Assembly: GCA_938021685.1 (NCBI GenBank)
Contig: CALIFM010000079.1
Span: 1-28,012 of the forward strand
From: an uncultured Gammaproteobacteria bacterium
GTDB taxonomy: Bacteria; Pseudomonadota; Gammaproteobacteria; Arenicellales; Poriferihabitantaceae
DNA: 28,012 bases
Direction: 5' to 3'
Below the pieces are notes generated by a model. The model was given only the letters and a program-made list of their open reading frames with translations, ran no database searches and had not been told where the DNA came from. The position numbers were made by a program, and so were the translations under genes. Shown here piece by piece: positions 17,379 through 24,183 of the stretch; within the stretch, counting starts at the first letter, position 1, and each line of letters opens with the position of its first letter.

Positions 17379-17689
17379 GTGTGTTCTCCTAAAAATATAC
17401 TTAAGCTTTTATTCACTGCTGAACGCTACAATAGTCATCAACACTGTGCATCAAGTCATTGATGCATGAAACAAGCTAAACTGAGGTTAATCGTACTGGT
17501 CAATCAAAATGGGAAATAATTCTAAACTAATCTTAGCCTAAGCGTTTAAAATGTTAAAGCCCATACAATGCAAATACCAGATAAACTAGCCTTAGCCATT
17601 GAAGCAAAGCAAACTTGGGCTAAGGCGTCCATCAAACAACTAAGCAAGCCAAACACTCTGTTTTCGCTCATCACCACTTTCTCTTTGTA
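17379..17689. other. 311-bp divergent region between tusA and the M48 peptidase gene
   Basis: The region holds the tusA ribosome-binding site, an 8-4-8 perfect palindrome at 17447-17466, and a 40-codon ORF (17568-17690) that ends on the peptidase start codon. No good sigma-70 promoter stands out on either strand, and no RNA gene is recognised. Confidence 0.5.
17447..17466. repeat. Perfect 8-4-8 palindrome, possible operator
   Basis: TGCATCAA, a 4-base spacer (GTCA) and TTGATGCA form a perfect inverted repeat, about 70 bp upstream of the tusA start and 225 bp upstream of the M48 peptidase. No T-run follows on either side, so it does not look like a terminator; a dimeric regulator site is the simplest reading. 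Confidence 0.45.
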
Positions 17690-17690
17690 A
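17568..17690 (+). CDS. Possible 40-residue leader ORF overlapping the M48 peptidase start
   Basis: An ATG-started frame encodes 40 residues (start MQIPDKLALAIEAKQ, end LFSLITTFSL). Its TAA shares a base with the ATG of the peptidase gene (TAATG), an arrangement typical of translational coupling, and that ATG has no visible Shine-Dalgarno sequence. No clear ribosome-binding site precedes the small ORF either, and no homolog is recognised. It may be a chance frame. Confidence 0.25.
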   Translation: MQIPDKLALAIEAKQTWAKASIKQLSKPNTLFSLITTFSL

Positions 17691-19267
17691 TGTATCACGC
17701 GTCAAATAAAATAATACTCTCCTTTAGTCATATAAAGCCAAAGCATCTAATTCAAACCCGTTTGATACACGCAACGACTGTGATCAGTCTAAGCATATGT
17801 ATTAGCTTAGGTGGCATGACTGAAAGCTCAGTCAATGCACAAGCACTACCCGAATTAAACGACAGCGCTAGCCAAGTGCTCAACGCTGAAGATGAAATCA
17901 TTTTAGGTCGCAAGCTAATGCTCGATGCACGTAAGCGGCTTAGAATCATTAATGACCCTTTACTCCAAAACTACCTGCAAAGCCTAACCGACTTCTTGGC
18001 TACTAAAAGCGCACGCCCCCTCCCAGACATAAAAGTAAGTCTTGCACAAAACTCCAGCATCAATGCCTTCGCCGCACCTGGCGGGCAAATTGCTATCAAC
18101 ACAGGGCTGATCAGCGCCACGCAATCCGAAGGCGAATTTGCCTCGGTCATCGCCCATGAGATTAGCCATCACAGCCAACGTCATATTCCGCGCATGCTGG
18201 AAAACGCCGAGAAGATGTCCTTGCCTTCTACTGCAGCCTTAATTGGTGGCCTGCTGATTGGCGGACAAGCTGGTCTAGCCACCATCGCAACGGTGCGCGC
18301 AGCCGTTGTTTCTAATCAATTGGCTTACAGTCGCGGCTTTGAACAAGAGGCTGATGCTGCGGGCATGGCTTTGCTTGCACAAGCCGGTTATGACCCGGTT
18401 AGCATGCCCACTTTTTTTGGTCGCCTAGAGCGTCAGAGCCAGCTACAAGGCAGCGATGCTCCCGAGTTTTTACGCACTCACCCCTTGTCTAACAACCGCA
18501 TTGCTGATGCCCAGGCTCGCGCTAAAACCTTGTCTAAAACAACAGCAAACCCCGCAAGATTCAGCGCTCTACTCGATTTTGATAGCGCCAAGGTGCGCTC
18601 GCATGCTTTATACGACGGACCACTTGATCCCATCGTCAATGAATTCGCTGACAAAGCAAAAAGCAACACAGCAGTGGACAACGATGACTACGGCTACGGC
18701 CTTGTCTTAACACGTGCCGGCAAGTACTCACAGGCACAACAAGTACTGCAGGACGCGCTGCAAAGCTTAAGCACCCAAATAGCCAACGCACAGTTTGTGA
18801 GCACACAGCAAAGTCGATTACAAAGCACCTTAACTTACGCACTGGCGGAGCTATATTACAAGCAAAGTCAATCGGACGACGCACTCAAGCAGTTACTAAC
18901 GCTGCAGCAACAATGGGCCGACAACTATGCGGTCGAAATTGCCATCGCCAGAACCTTAAAGCAAGCAGGCAAGTTGGATGAGGTTTATCAAAAGGTGCGT
19001 AAAACTATGCGGCGCCACCCACAGCAGAGCGATTTAATCCTTTTATTGTCAGACATCGCAGGCGCACAAGGCAATTTTGCCGATGCAGCGCTTAACCGCG
19101 CACAATACTTATTCGACACGGCTAACTTTGAACAAGCGCTGTTCGTATTAGAGCCCTTTGTGAACGGCCCTAAAAGTAAATCTTCACCCTATCTATTATC
19201 ACGCATGGAAGACTTAAAACGCCAAATCACGGCCAGCAAGCGTCGCTTTGACGCGCTTAATATCTAA
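17690..19267 (+). CDS. bepA: BepA-like periplasmic M48 metallopeptidase with TPR region
   Basis: BepA-type proteins help assemble or degrade outer-membrane proteins in the periplasm. Residues 1-51 look like a signal peptide with a long N-region (hydrophobic TTVISLSICISLGG, cleavage near VNA-QA). The M48 domain follows, with HEISH (156-160), a third zinc ligand Glu220 in FEQEADAAGM, and His264 in THPLSNNR, the position of the regulatory His in E. coli BepA. A hydrophobic, Gly-rich stretch (about 180-205) sits between the motifs. The C-terminal 220 residues are helical with TPR-like repeats. Length 525 compares with about 490 in E. coli. The start is uncertain because no Shine-Dalgarno sequence is seen. 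Divergent from tusA, as in Pseudomonas. Confidence 0.88.
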   Translation: MYHASNKIILSFSHIKPKHLIQTRLIHATTVISLSICISLGGMTESSVNAQALPELNDSASQVLNAEDEIILGRKLMLDARKRLRIINDPLLQNYLQSLTDFLATKSARPLPDIKVSLAQNSSINAFAAPGGQIAINTGLISATQSEGEFASVIAHEISHHSQRHIPRMLENAEKMSLPSTAALIGGLLIGGQAGLATIATVRAAVVSNQLAYSRGFEQEADAAGMALLAQAGYDPVSMPTFFGRLERQSQLQGSDAPEFLRTHPLSNNRIADAQARAKTLSKTTANPARFSALLDFDSAKVRSHALYDGPLDPIVNEFADKAKSNTAVDNDDYGYGLVLTRAGKYSQAQQVLQDALQSLSTQIANAQFVSTQQSRLQSTLTYALAELYYKQSQSDDALKQLLTLQQQWADNYAVEIAIARTLKQAGKLDEVYQKVRKTMRRHPQQSDLILLLSDIAGAQGNFADAALNRAQYLFDTANFEQALFVLEPFVNGPKSKSSPYLLSRMEDLKRQITASKRRFDALNI

Positions 19268-19348
19268 CCAAGATATCAAATAGGGCATAGCCATTTAAAC
19301 ATCAACTATTACTATCGGCATAGAACAACACCGTGACCTGCTTTAGAT

Positions 19349-19377
19349 TTGCGCTGTCGTTTTAATTTGTATATGCT
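19349..19377 (+). promoter_or_regulatory. Putative sox operon promoter
   Basis: TTGCGC (19349-19354), a 17-bp spacer and TATGCT (19372-19377) form a fair sigma-70 match about 107 bp before soxX. A second, weaker candidate lies downstream of the 19399 hairpin (TTTTTC, 17 bp, TATAAA around 19418-19446), so the start site is not settled. Confidence 0.4.
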
Positions 19378-19398
19378 AGTCGCATTAAGTGGGGTTTT

Positions 19399-19421
19399 AG
19401 CGCTATTTGAATAGGCTTTTT
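19399..19421 (+). terminator. Hairpin plus T-run upstream of soxX
   Basis: AGC-G-CTAT pairs with ATAG-GCT around a TTGA loop (7 bp with one bulged base), followed by TTTTT. It could end transcripts from the M48 peptidase gene 130 bp upstream. If the promoter at 19349 is real, it would sit inside the sox leader as an attenuator-like element. The stem is short, so strength is uncertain. Confidence 0.35.
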
Positions 19422-19483
19422 CACCACAACCTAAATACTTATAAAGATAAATATTCACTATTGACTATTGGAGGAAAGCCATT

Positions 19484-19903
19484 ATGGGCGCTAAACGCAT
19501 CGCATCACTTTTTAGTACGGCACTTTTACTGTGCGCCAGCTTAAGCTTTTCAAATGCGGCCTTGGCAGAGAACCTACCGACTGACAAACAATGTAAAAAG
19601 GTTGAAAACCCCAGCGACGAACTCAAAGGTTGGTGTCTTGCAATTAACCGTAAAGAAGGTAACTGCTTGGCCTGTCATACCATCGTTACCGACCAATGGC
19701 CAGAAGGCTTTGGCGAAGGCGGTAACACAGGCCCACCGCTTGTAGCCATGCAGGCACGCTTTCCTGACCGCGACAAATTAACCGCACAGATTTATGATTC
19801 CACCACTAAAAACCCCAACAGTTTGATGCCGCCCTTTGGCGCGCATGGCATTTTGTCTGACGAGCAAATCGACAAAATCGTCACCTTTCTGATGACGCTA
19901 TAA
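19484..19903 (+). CDS. soxX: Sulfur oxidation c-type cytochrome SoxX
   Basis: SoxX is the monohaem subunit of SoxAX, which attaches thiosulfate oxidatively to the SoxY cysteine in the periplasm. The 139-residue precursor has a Sec signal peptide (cleavage after ALA, residue 28). The haem-binding CLACH is at 61-65 and the distal methionine ligand is Met115 in NSLMPPFG. The segment GNTGPPLVAMQARFPDRDKL and the closing DEQIDKIVTFLMTL are typical of SoxX. It has a strong GGAGG ribosome-binding site and is the first gene of the soxXYZA operon. Confidence 0.96.
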   Translation: MGAKRIASLFSTALLLCASLSFSNAALAENLPTDKQCKKVENPSDELKGWCLAINRKEGNCLACHTIVTDQWPEGFGEGGNTGPPLVAMQARFPDRDKLTAQIYDSTTKNPNSLMPPFGAHGILSDEQIDKIVTFLMTL

Positions 19904-19954
19904 CAAAGCAAGGAATCACTTAAAAACACCAACAGATTTTTTATGAGGTATAAG

Positions 19955-20425
19955 ATGAAACGAAGACTTTTTCTTAAATCCAGCGTTGCAACCGGCACAT
20001 TGACCGCTGCTGCAGGCTATGGCTTGTTACCCATCCAAACTGCTTCGGCCGCAAGCTACCCAAGTGATGCTTTTGCAGCAGAAGATGCCACATCGGGCGC
20101 CAGCACGGTACTCGGGATGGATGCTGCTAGCGCAACTGAAAGCGATGACATTAAGTTGAAAGCACCTGAAGTAGCTGAAAACGGCGCAGTAGTGCCTATC
20201 AAAATTAGCACTAACGGTGCCACTGAAATGATCGCAGTGGTGGTGGAAAAAAACCCTGCCCCTCTGGTAATGACTGCTAAATTTAGCGACGGCGCCAGTG
20301 GCGCACTGAGTGGGCGTATAAAAATGGGCCAAACATCGAATGTAATCGCCTATGCCAAAATGGGCGACAAGCTGGTGAAAGCTACGGCCGAGGTTAAAGT
20401 AACTGCAGGCGGCTGCGGCGGTTAG
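19955..20425 (+). CDS. soxY: Thiosulfate oxidation carrier protein SoxY
   Basis: SoxY carries sulfur intermediates covalently on a C-terminal cysteine, in complex with SoxZ. From the ATG at 19955 the protein has 156 residues. It starts with a twin-arginine signal (KRRLFLKSS, then a hydrophobic stretch and ASA near residue 32), so it is exported folded with SoxZ riding along. The C-terminus ends in the swinging arm GGCGG, with Cys154. An in-frame ATG at 19943 would add four residues, but GAGGT at 19945-19949 is well placed for the 19955 start and the Arg-Arg pair sits best there. A longer alanine-rich linker (about residues 38-66) precedes the core beta domain. Confidence 0.96.
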   Translation: MKRRLFLKSSVATGTLTAAAGYGLLPIQTASAASYPSDAFAAEDATSGASTVLGMDAASATESDDIKLKAPEVAENGAVVPIKISTNGATEMIAVVVEKNPAPLVMTAKFSDGASGALSGRIKMGQTSNVIAYAKMGDKLVKATAEVKVTAGGCGG

Positions 20426-20480
20426 GCCGTCAAGTTAAGTCCGCTTCAATGACGTAAATAAACAAATTTAGAGTATCGAC

Positions 20481-20789
20481 ATGACAACTAAAATTAAAGT
20501 TAAAGCCAAAGACGTTGGTCACGACATTTTGGTGCTGGTAAAGCACCCCATGGAAACAGGGCTACGCACTGATGCAAAAACCGGCGAGGTGGTACCAGCG
20601 CATTACATCACCAATATGGCCTTTTCGGTTAATGGCACACAAGTGGCTGAAACCATGCTGAGCCAAGCGGTGTCAGCCAACCCCCTGACCACTATCAATT
20701 TAACTGACTTAAAGGCGGGCGATGTTGTGTCTGTTTCGTGGGAAGATAATACAGGCACCAGCGAATCGGCTGAAACCACTATCAAATAA
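20481..20789 (+). CDS. soxZ: Thiosulfate oxidation carrier complex protein SoxZ
   Basis: SoxZ is the cysteine-free partner that stabilises SoxY. The 102-residue protein starts with the Ig-like family pattern (IKVKAKDVGHDILVLVKHPMETG) and contains PAHYITNMAFSVNG and a closing VSVSWEDNTG. It has no signal peptide, consistent with co-export with SoxY through Tat. The 55-bp gap after soxY and the weak ribosome-binding site are unremarkable. Confidence 0.97.
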   Translation: MTTKIKVKAKDVGHDILVLVKHPMETGLRTDAKTGEVVPAHYITNMAFSVNGTQVAETMLSQAVSANPLTTINLTDLKAGDVVSVSWEDNTGTSESAETTIK

Positions 20790-20839
20790 GCCCTGATAAA
20801 TTAGCCCTGGTCAGCGCGCCATCCCTAGGAGGAAATAAA

Positions 20840-21700
20840 ATGAAAAAAATACTATCTGCATTGATCGCTGCTAGTCTGGCAGCCAGCATTGGCCTCGTGT
20901 CTGCTGCCCCCTCGGTTGAAGAGGTAAAAGCCGACATCACCGCTTTTCAAGACTACTTCAAAAAGAAGTTTCCGGATGTGGCCTTAGAAGACTACAAAGA
21001 TGGCGTAAATGTATTGCCGCAATACGCCGAGCGCCGCGCCAATTGGGAAATGTTAATGGAATTCCCAGCCTATGAAGAATACGCTGAACAAGGCGTTGAA
21101 GAATGGAGCACTCCATTTGCCAATGGTAAAACCTTCAGCGATTGTTTCGAGGGCAAGCCTGCTGGCAACCAATACCCTTATGTGGACGATGAAGGCAATT
21201 TGCACACCATCGAAACCGACATTCGTGATTGCCTCGAAGCCAACGGCGAAGAAAAGATCAAAGGCAGCAGTCAAAAAATGGCACGCCTAACCGTCGCCTA
21301 CAAAATGCAAGCCAACGGCCAGCCCGTCGATATCGACTACTCGTCTGAAACTATGCGTGAATATTACGAAAAAGGCCGTCAGTTTTACTGGGCCAAACGC
21401 GGCCAGCTTAACTTCTCATGCGCCGATTGCCATGTACTTAACGCTGGCAACCGAGTGCGCGGCGACGTACTCAGCGCAGCTTTAGGCCACGGCACGGGCT
21501 TTCCTGTGTACCGTAGCAAATGGGGCGCCAACAGCGGCAAAAAGCCCTTAGGCACGATTCACCGCCGCTATAGCGGCTGCAACAAGCAGGTGCGCGCCGC
21601 TAACTTCAAAGCACTCAGCGATGAGTACCTTGCGGTGGAAGTATACGAAACTATCATGAGCATGGGCGTACCGATTCAAGTACCTAGCCAACGGCAGTAA
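20840..21700 (+). CDS. soxA: Sulfur oxidation c-type cytochrome SoxA (single CxxCH haem)
   Basis: SoxA is the catalytic subunit of SoxAX. The 286-residue precursor has a Sec signal peptide (cleavage after VSA near residue 22). Only one haem motif is present, CADCH at 194-198, near the C-terminus. The active-site haem ligand, a cysteine that becomes a persulfide, is Cys247 in YSGCNKQVRA. The N-terminal half, which binds a second haem in diheme SoxA types, instead has two lone cysteines, Cys102 (FSDCFEGK) and Cys131 (IRDCLEANG), likely a disulfide. Strong AGGAGG site. It is the last gene of the soxXYZA unit; soxB does not follow. Confidence 0.96.
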   Translation: MKKILSALIAASLAASIGLVSAAPSVEEVKADITAFQDYFKKKFPDVALEDYKDGVNVLPQYAERRANWEMLMEFPAYEEYAEQGVEEWSTPFANGKTFSDCFEGKPAGNQYPYVDDEGNLHTIETDIRDCLEANGEEKIKGSSQKMARLTVAYKMQANGQPVDIDYSSETMREYYEKGRQFYWAKRGQLNFSCADCHVLNAGNRVRGDVLSAALGHGTGFPVYRSKWGANSGKKPLGTIHRRYSGCNKQVRAANFKALSDEYLAVEVYETIMSMGVPIQVPSQRQ

Positions 21701-21717
21701 ACCAAATAGAGTGCACA

Positions 21718-21757
21718 AATTGGGCATGGGTTAGATTAAAACCCAGGCCCAATTTTT
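21718..21757 (+). terminator. Strong rho-independent terminator of soxXYZA
   Basis: AATTGGGC (21718-21725) pairs with GCCCAATT (21747-21754). The stem extends inward through TGGGTT/AACCCA past one mismatch, giving about 14 bp, and is followed by further T's. It starts 18 bp after the soxA stop and separates the sox operon from the MORN-repeat gene. Confidence 0.9.
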
Positions 21758-21780
21758 ATGGCTGTCGAGAAACTTGAACA

Positions 21781-22743
21781 ATGCAAAATATGCCCCTAAA
21801 AGCAGCTTGGCTGCGCCAAACTATTTGCTTGCTCAGCACATTGAGCTTCATAAATACAGCACAAGCCTTAACCGTGCTAGAGCACAGTGACACCAAGGCG
21901 AACAAGCAAGGCAGTGGCATAACACTATATAGCTACAAGCAAAGTGGCGAGCCACTACAAGGACAAATACAAATAAAACACGGCAGCACCACTATCACCT
22001 GCACCTATCAGGCAGGACTGCGCAACGGCGAATGCGAGGAGCACAAAAAAGACGGCATCTTGACCAAGCGCGAGACCTTCACCCAAGGCCTACGCACCAT
22101 CGAAACACGTTACCACCGTGATGGCAAGCAAGCCAAGAAACTCACCAGCTATGACGCTCAAACGGGTGAAAAACACGGGCCATACGCCGAATACAACGAG
22201 CAAGGCGTGGCTATGATCGAAGGTGAATACGCTGCCGGTGAGCGCACTGGTCGTTGGAGTCTGCGTAGTGATGACGGCCAATTGAGTGAGCAAGCCAGCT
22301 TTAAAGACGGCAAAAAGCACGGCGCGCATTTAGAGTACAACAACAAAGGTCAACTCAAATACGAAAACCACTATGCTGAAGGCGAACTGCACGGCGCGTA
22401 CGCTTATTACGACGGCCAAGGCAGCGGCGATCAAATGGCACTACGCGAACAAGGCCATTTCCAGCAAGGCCAAAAGCACCAAACATGGACACGCTACGGC
22501 GACAACGGCGCAATACAAAGCGAAAACGATTACGAAACAGGAGTCCTACTAGAAGCCCGCCGCTACCACGACAACGGTGAATTATTTGAACGCCAACAGA
22601 GCAACCGCGAAGGCCAGTTGCTGCTAATCGAAACTCACTATACCAACGGCCAATTACAAGAACGCAGAAACTTCACCTACGCAAATGACCAACGCAATGA
22701 GCAACGCGAAAGTTGGAACAAGGACGGTAGCAAACAGGAATAA
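21781..22743 (+). CDS. Exported MORN-type (YwqK-like) repeat protein, function unknown
   Basis: A 320-residue protein with a likely Sec signal peptide (hydrophobic TICLLSTLSFINTA, cleavage after AQA near residue 29). From about residue 75 to 300 it is made of degenerate repeats of roughly 20-25 residues with the pattern of MORN_2 repeats, for example GEKHGPYAEYNEQG, DGKKHGAHLEYNNKG and EGELHGAYAYYDGQG. Such repeats form beta-hairpin stacks and are annotated as 'antitoxin YwqK-like', but no toxin is adjacent. Two cysteines (74 and 85) may bond. It lies directly behind the sox terminator on the same strand, with a weak ribosome-binding site. A periplasmic scaffold or binding role is plausible but not shown. 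Confidence 0.75.
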   Translation: MQNMPLKAAWLRQTICLLSTLSFINTAQALTVLEHSDTKANKQGSGITLYSYKQSGEPLQGQIQIKHGSTTITCTYQAGLRNGECEEHKKDGILTKRETFTQGLRTIETRYHRDGKQAKKLTSYDAQTGEKHGPYAEYNEQGVAMIEGEYAAGERTGRWSLRSDDGQLSEQASFKDGKKHGAHLEYNNKGQLKYENHYAEGELHGAYAYYDGQGSGDQMALREQGHFQQGQKHQTWTRYGDNGAIQSENDYETGVLLEARRYHDNGELFERQQSNREGQLLLIETHYTNGQLQERRNFTYANDQRNEQRESWNKDGSKQE

Positions 22744-22827
22744 TGCAATAAGCGCAAAGCTACCCTTTACTTTAATTCGCTTTTGACTATGAAGATCATT
22801 AATTGTAAAGCATCTATTGACCCATGC

Positions 22828-22856
22828 TTGACCTACACAGCTTATAAATATACTGT
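22828..22856 (+). promoter_or_regulatory. Putative promoter of the small Tat-exported protein
   Basis: TTGACC (22828-22833), a 17-bp spacer and TACTGT (22851-22856), or TATACT at 22849 with 15 bp, form a plausible sigma-70 site. It lies about 40 bp before the gene, which has a strong AGGAGG site at 22881-22886. Confidence 0.45.
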
Positions 22857-22892
22857 TAGTGATTAACCTACCACGAGCAAAGGAGGCATAGT

Positions 22893-23369
22893 ATGCCAAA
22901 ACTACAAAAAAATAAGTTAAATATATCCGATGATATAGCCAGTGAAACTGCAGCATCAAGCAACACTAACCGTCGATCTTTACTTAAATCAGTAGCATGG
23001 TCCACACCACTAGTAATGGTGGTAGGCTTACCAATACATGCACAGGCTACCACTACAGCTTTATGCCCCATATTGCCCGGTCTTTATTGCGGCTTGCATG
23101 AAAGCAACAGGTTCACCGTGCCATACACCATTGACGTGATGGCTGATGGTACGATCAATGTAGATGTAGATAGCGGAGTACTCACTGGATCGGGTAATGT
23201 GCCTAGTCCCGGCGGCGGCACGGTGGAAATCAAAACCGGCCTCGGTTTAATTATTTTTGATGTCACCGTTGGCTGCGAGCAAAGTATTGTTGCTACAAGC
23301 ACTTACACCATTGACGGCATACGCACCAGCGAAACTGACACAAATACTCTTGGGCTTTGCCCCCCTTAA
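22893..23369 (+). CDS. Small Tat-exported protein, function unknown
   Basis: A 158-residue protein whose N-terminus carries a twin-arginine signal: Arg27-Arg28 in TNRRSLLKS, a hydrophobic stretch (STPLVMVVGLP) and a cleavage site after HAQA (residue 52). The mature part of about 106 residues is rich in Val, Thr, Gly and Ile, suggesting beta strands. It has four cysteines (58, 66, 128, 156), consistent with two disulfides. There is no CxxCH haem motif and no obvious metal motif. It resembles, in signal style only, a group of small gammaproteobacterial Tat proteins ending their signal in 'PxHAQ'. No domain is recognised. It has its own promoter and converges with the bioC-like gene with 2 bp between stops. 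Confidence 0.75.
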   Translation: MPKLQKNKLNISDDIASETAASSNTNRRSLLKSVAWSTPLVMVVGLPIHAQATTTALCPILPGLYCGLHESNRFTVPYTIDVMADGTINVDVDSGVLTGSGNVPSPGGGTVEIKTGLGLIIFDVTVGCEQSIVATSTYTIDGIRTSETDTNTLGLCPP

Positions 23370-23371
23370 GG

Positions 23372-24178
23372 CTAAACTATTGGTATTCCTACTTTGACAC
23401 TAGAGGCGTCTTTCTTAAGGCCCATACCAAAGCATAGCTCCACCTCAATATTCAACTCTCCTTCTTGCTCAATGCACGATTGCAAAGTGTCATGCACGGC
23501 TTGCCGCACCCCTTTCGGGGTTAAGCCATTACGACGTTCAGGATGCACATTGCTGCCATCAAGTTCGCGGGCATCAGCTAAGCACTTTTCTACACTGGTG
23601 TATTGCAAGTTCACAACCTCAGACTCGACCACCACATTAGCCAAGCCTTGGCCCGCAGCATAATCACCTATCTGCGCTAAATCATAAAAGGCATTAAAGT
23701 GCGGGCAAGTATCCACAGCCTGCAAGCATTCCTGCAACTGCAAAGCCGTCTTTGATCCAAAAAATGAAAATACTAAATGCCCATTAGGTTCCAACTTCTC
23801 AATCAAGGGCGGCAGCACCGCCTCAGGGGTTAGCCAATCCAGCATATGGCTGCTAGCAATATGGCTGTAATGTTGCTCAGCAATCTGCTGCGGCCAATCA
23901 TCTTTGGTCGTCACTGCCTGCATGGTTTTCTGGTCAATGTCATAAAAGTGCTGACCCAATGATGTATAAAGCACATTGGTACGCACCCCCGCTAGAAGCA
24001 AACGACGCTCAGCATCAGGCAACACACTGTCATCCACTTGCGGCACAAAAGATAACAAGCGCTCGCTTAAGGCTTGCTCACTGTGCGCACTCAAAAAATC
24101 GCCTGCCAGTTCACCGCCTTGGCGTTGGCGCACGCGCTCAAGCCGTGTAAGATAAAGTGAAGCAGGATTAACCATCAT
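23372..24178 (-). CDS. bioC: BioC-like malonyl-ACP methyltransferase homolog with degenerate SAM motif
   Basis: BioC methylates malonyl-ACP to start biotin synthesis. The C-terminal half fits the BioC/NDUFAF5 type: EKLEPNGHLVFSFFGSKT, QIGDYAAGQGLANVVVESE, and the segment DARELDGSNVHPERRNGLT. The N-terminus (NPASLYLTRLERVRQRQ) also fits. But where the SAM-binding DxGxGxG motif should be (about residues 59-68), the sequence is RRLLLAGVRT, without the glycine triad. The 268-residue length is complete, so this is divergence and not truncation. It lies head to head with comF, a pairing typical of gammaproteobacterial biotin loci, which supports BioC descent, but no bioB/F/D/H is in the window. Catalytic competence is doubtful. 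Confidence 0.65.
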   Translation of the reverse strand: MMVNPASLYLTRLERVRQRQGGELAGDFLSAHSEQALSERLLSFVPQVDDSVLPDAERRLLLAGVRTNVLYTSLGQHFYDIDQKTMQAVTTKDDWPQQIAEQHYSHIASSHMLDWLTPEAVLPPLIEKLEPNGHLVFSFFGSKTALQLQECLQAVDTCPHFNAFYDLAQIGDYAAGQGLANVVVESEVVNLQYTSVEKCLADARELDGSNVHPERRNGLTPKGVRQAVHDTLQSCIEQEGELNIEVELCFGMGLKKDASSVKVGIPIV

Positions 24179-24183
24179 AATAT

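Noticed and set aside
21781..22743. MORN_2/YwqK-like protein as the antitoxin of a toxin-antitoxin pair
   Set aside because: No toxin-like partner is adjacent, and the protein has a signal peptide, which does not suit a cytoplasmic antitoxin.
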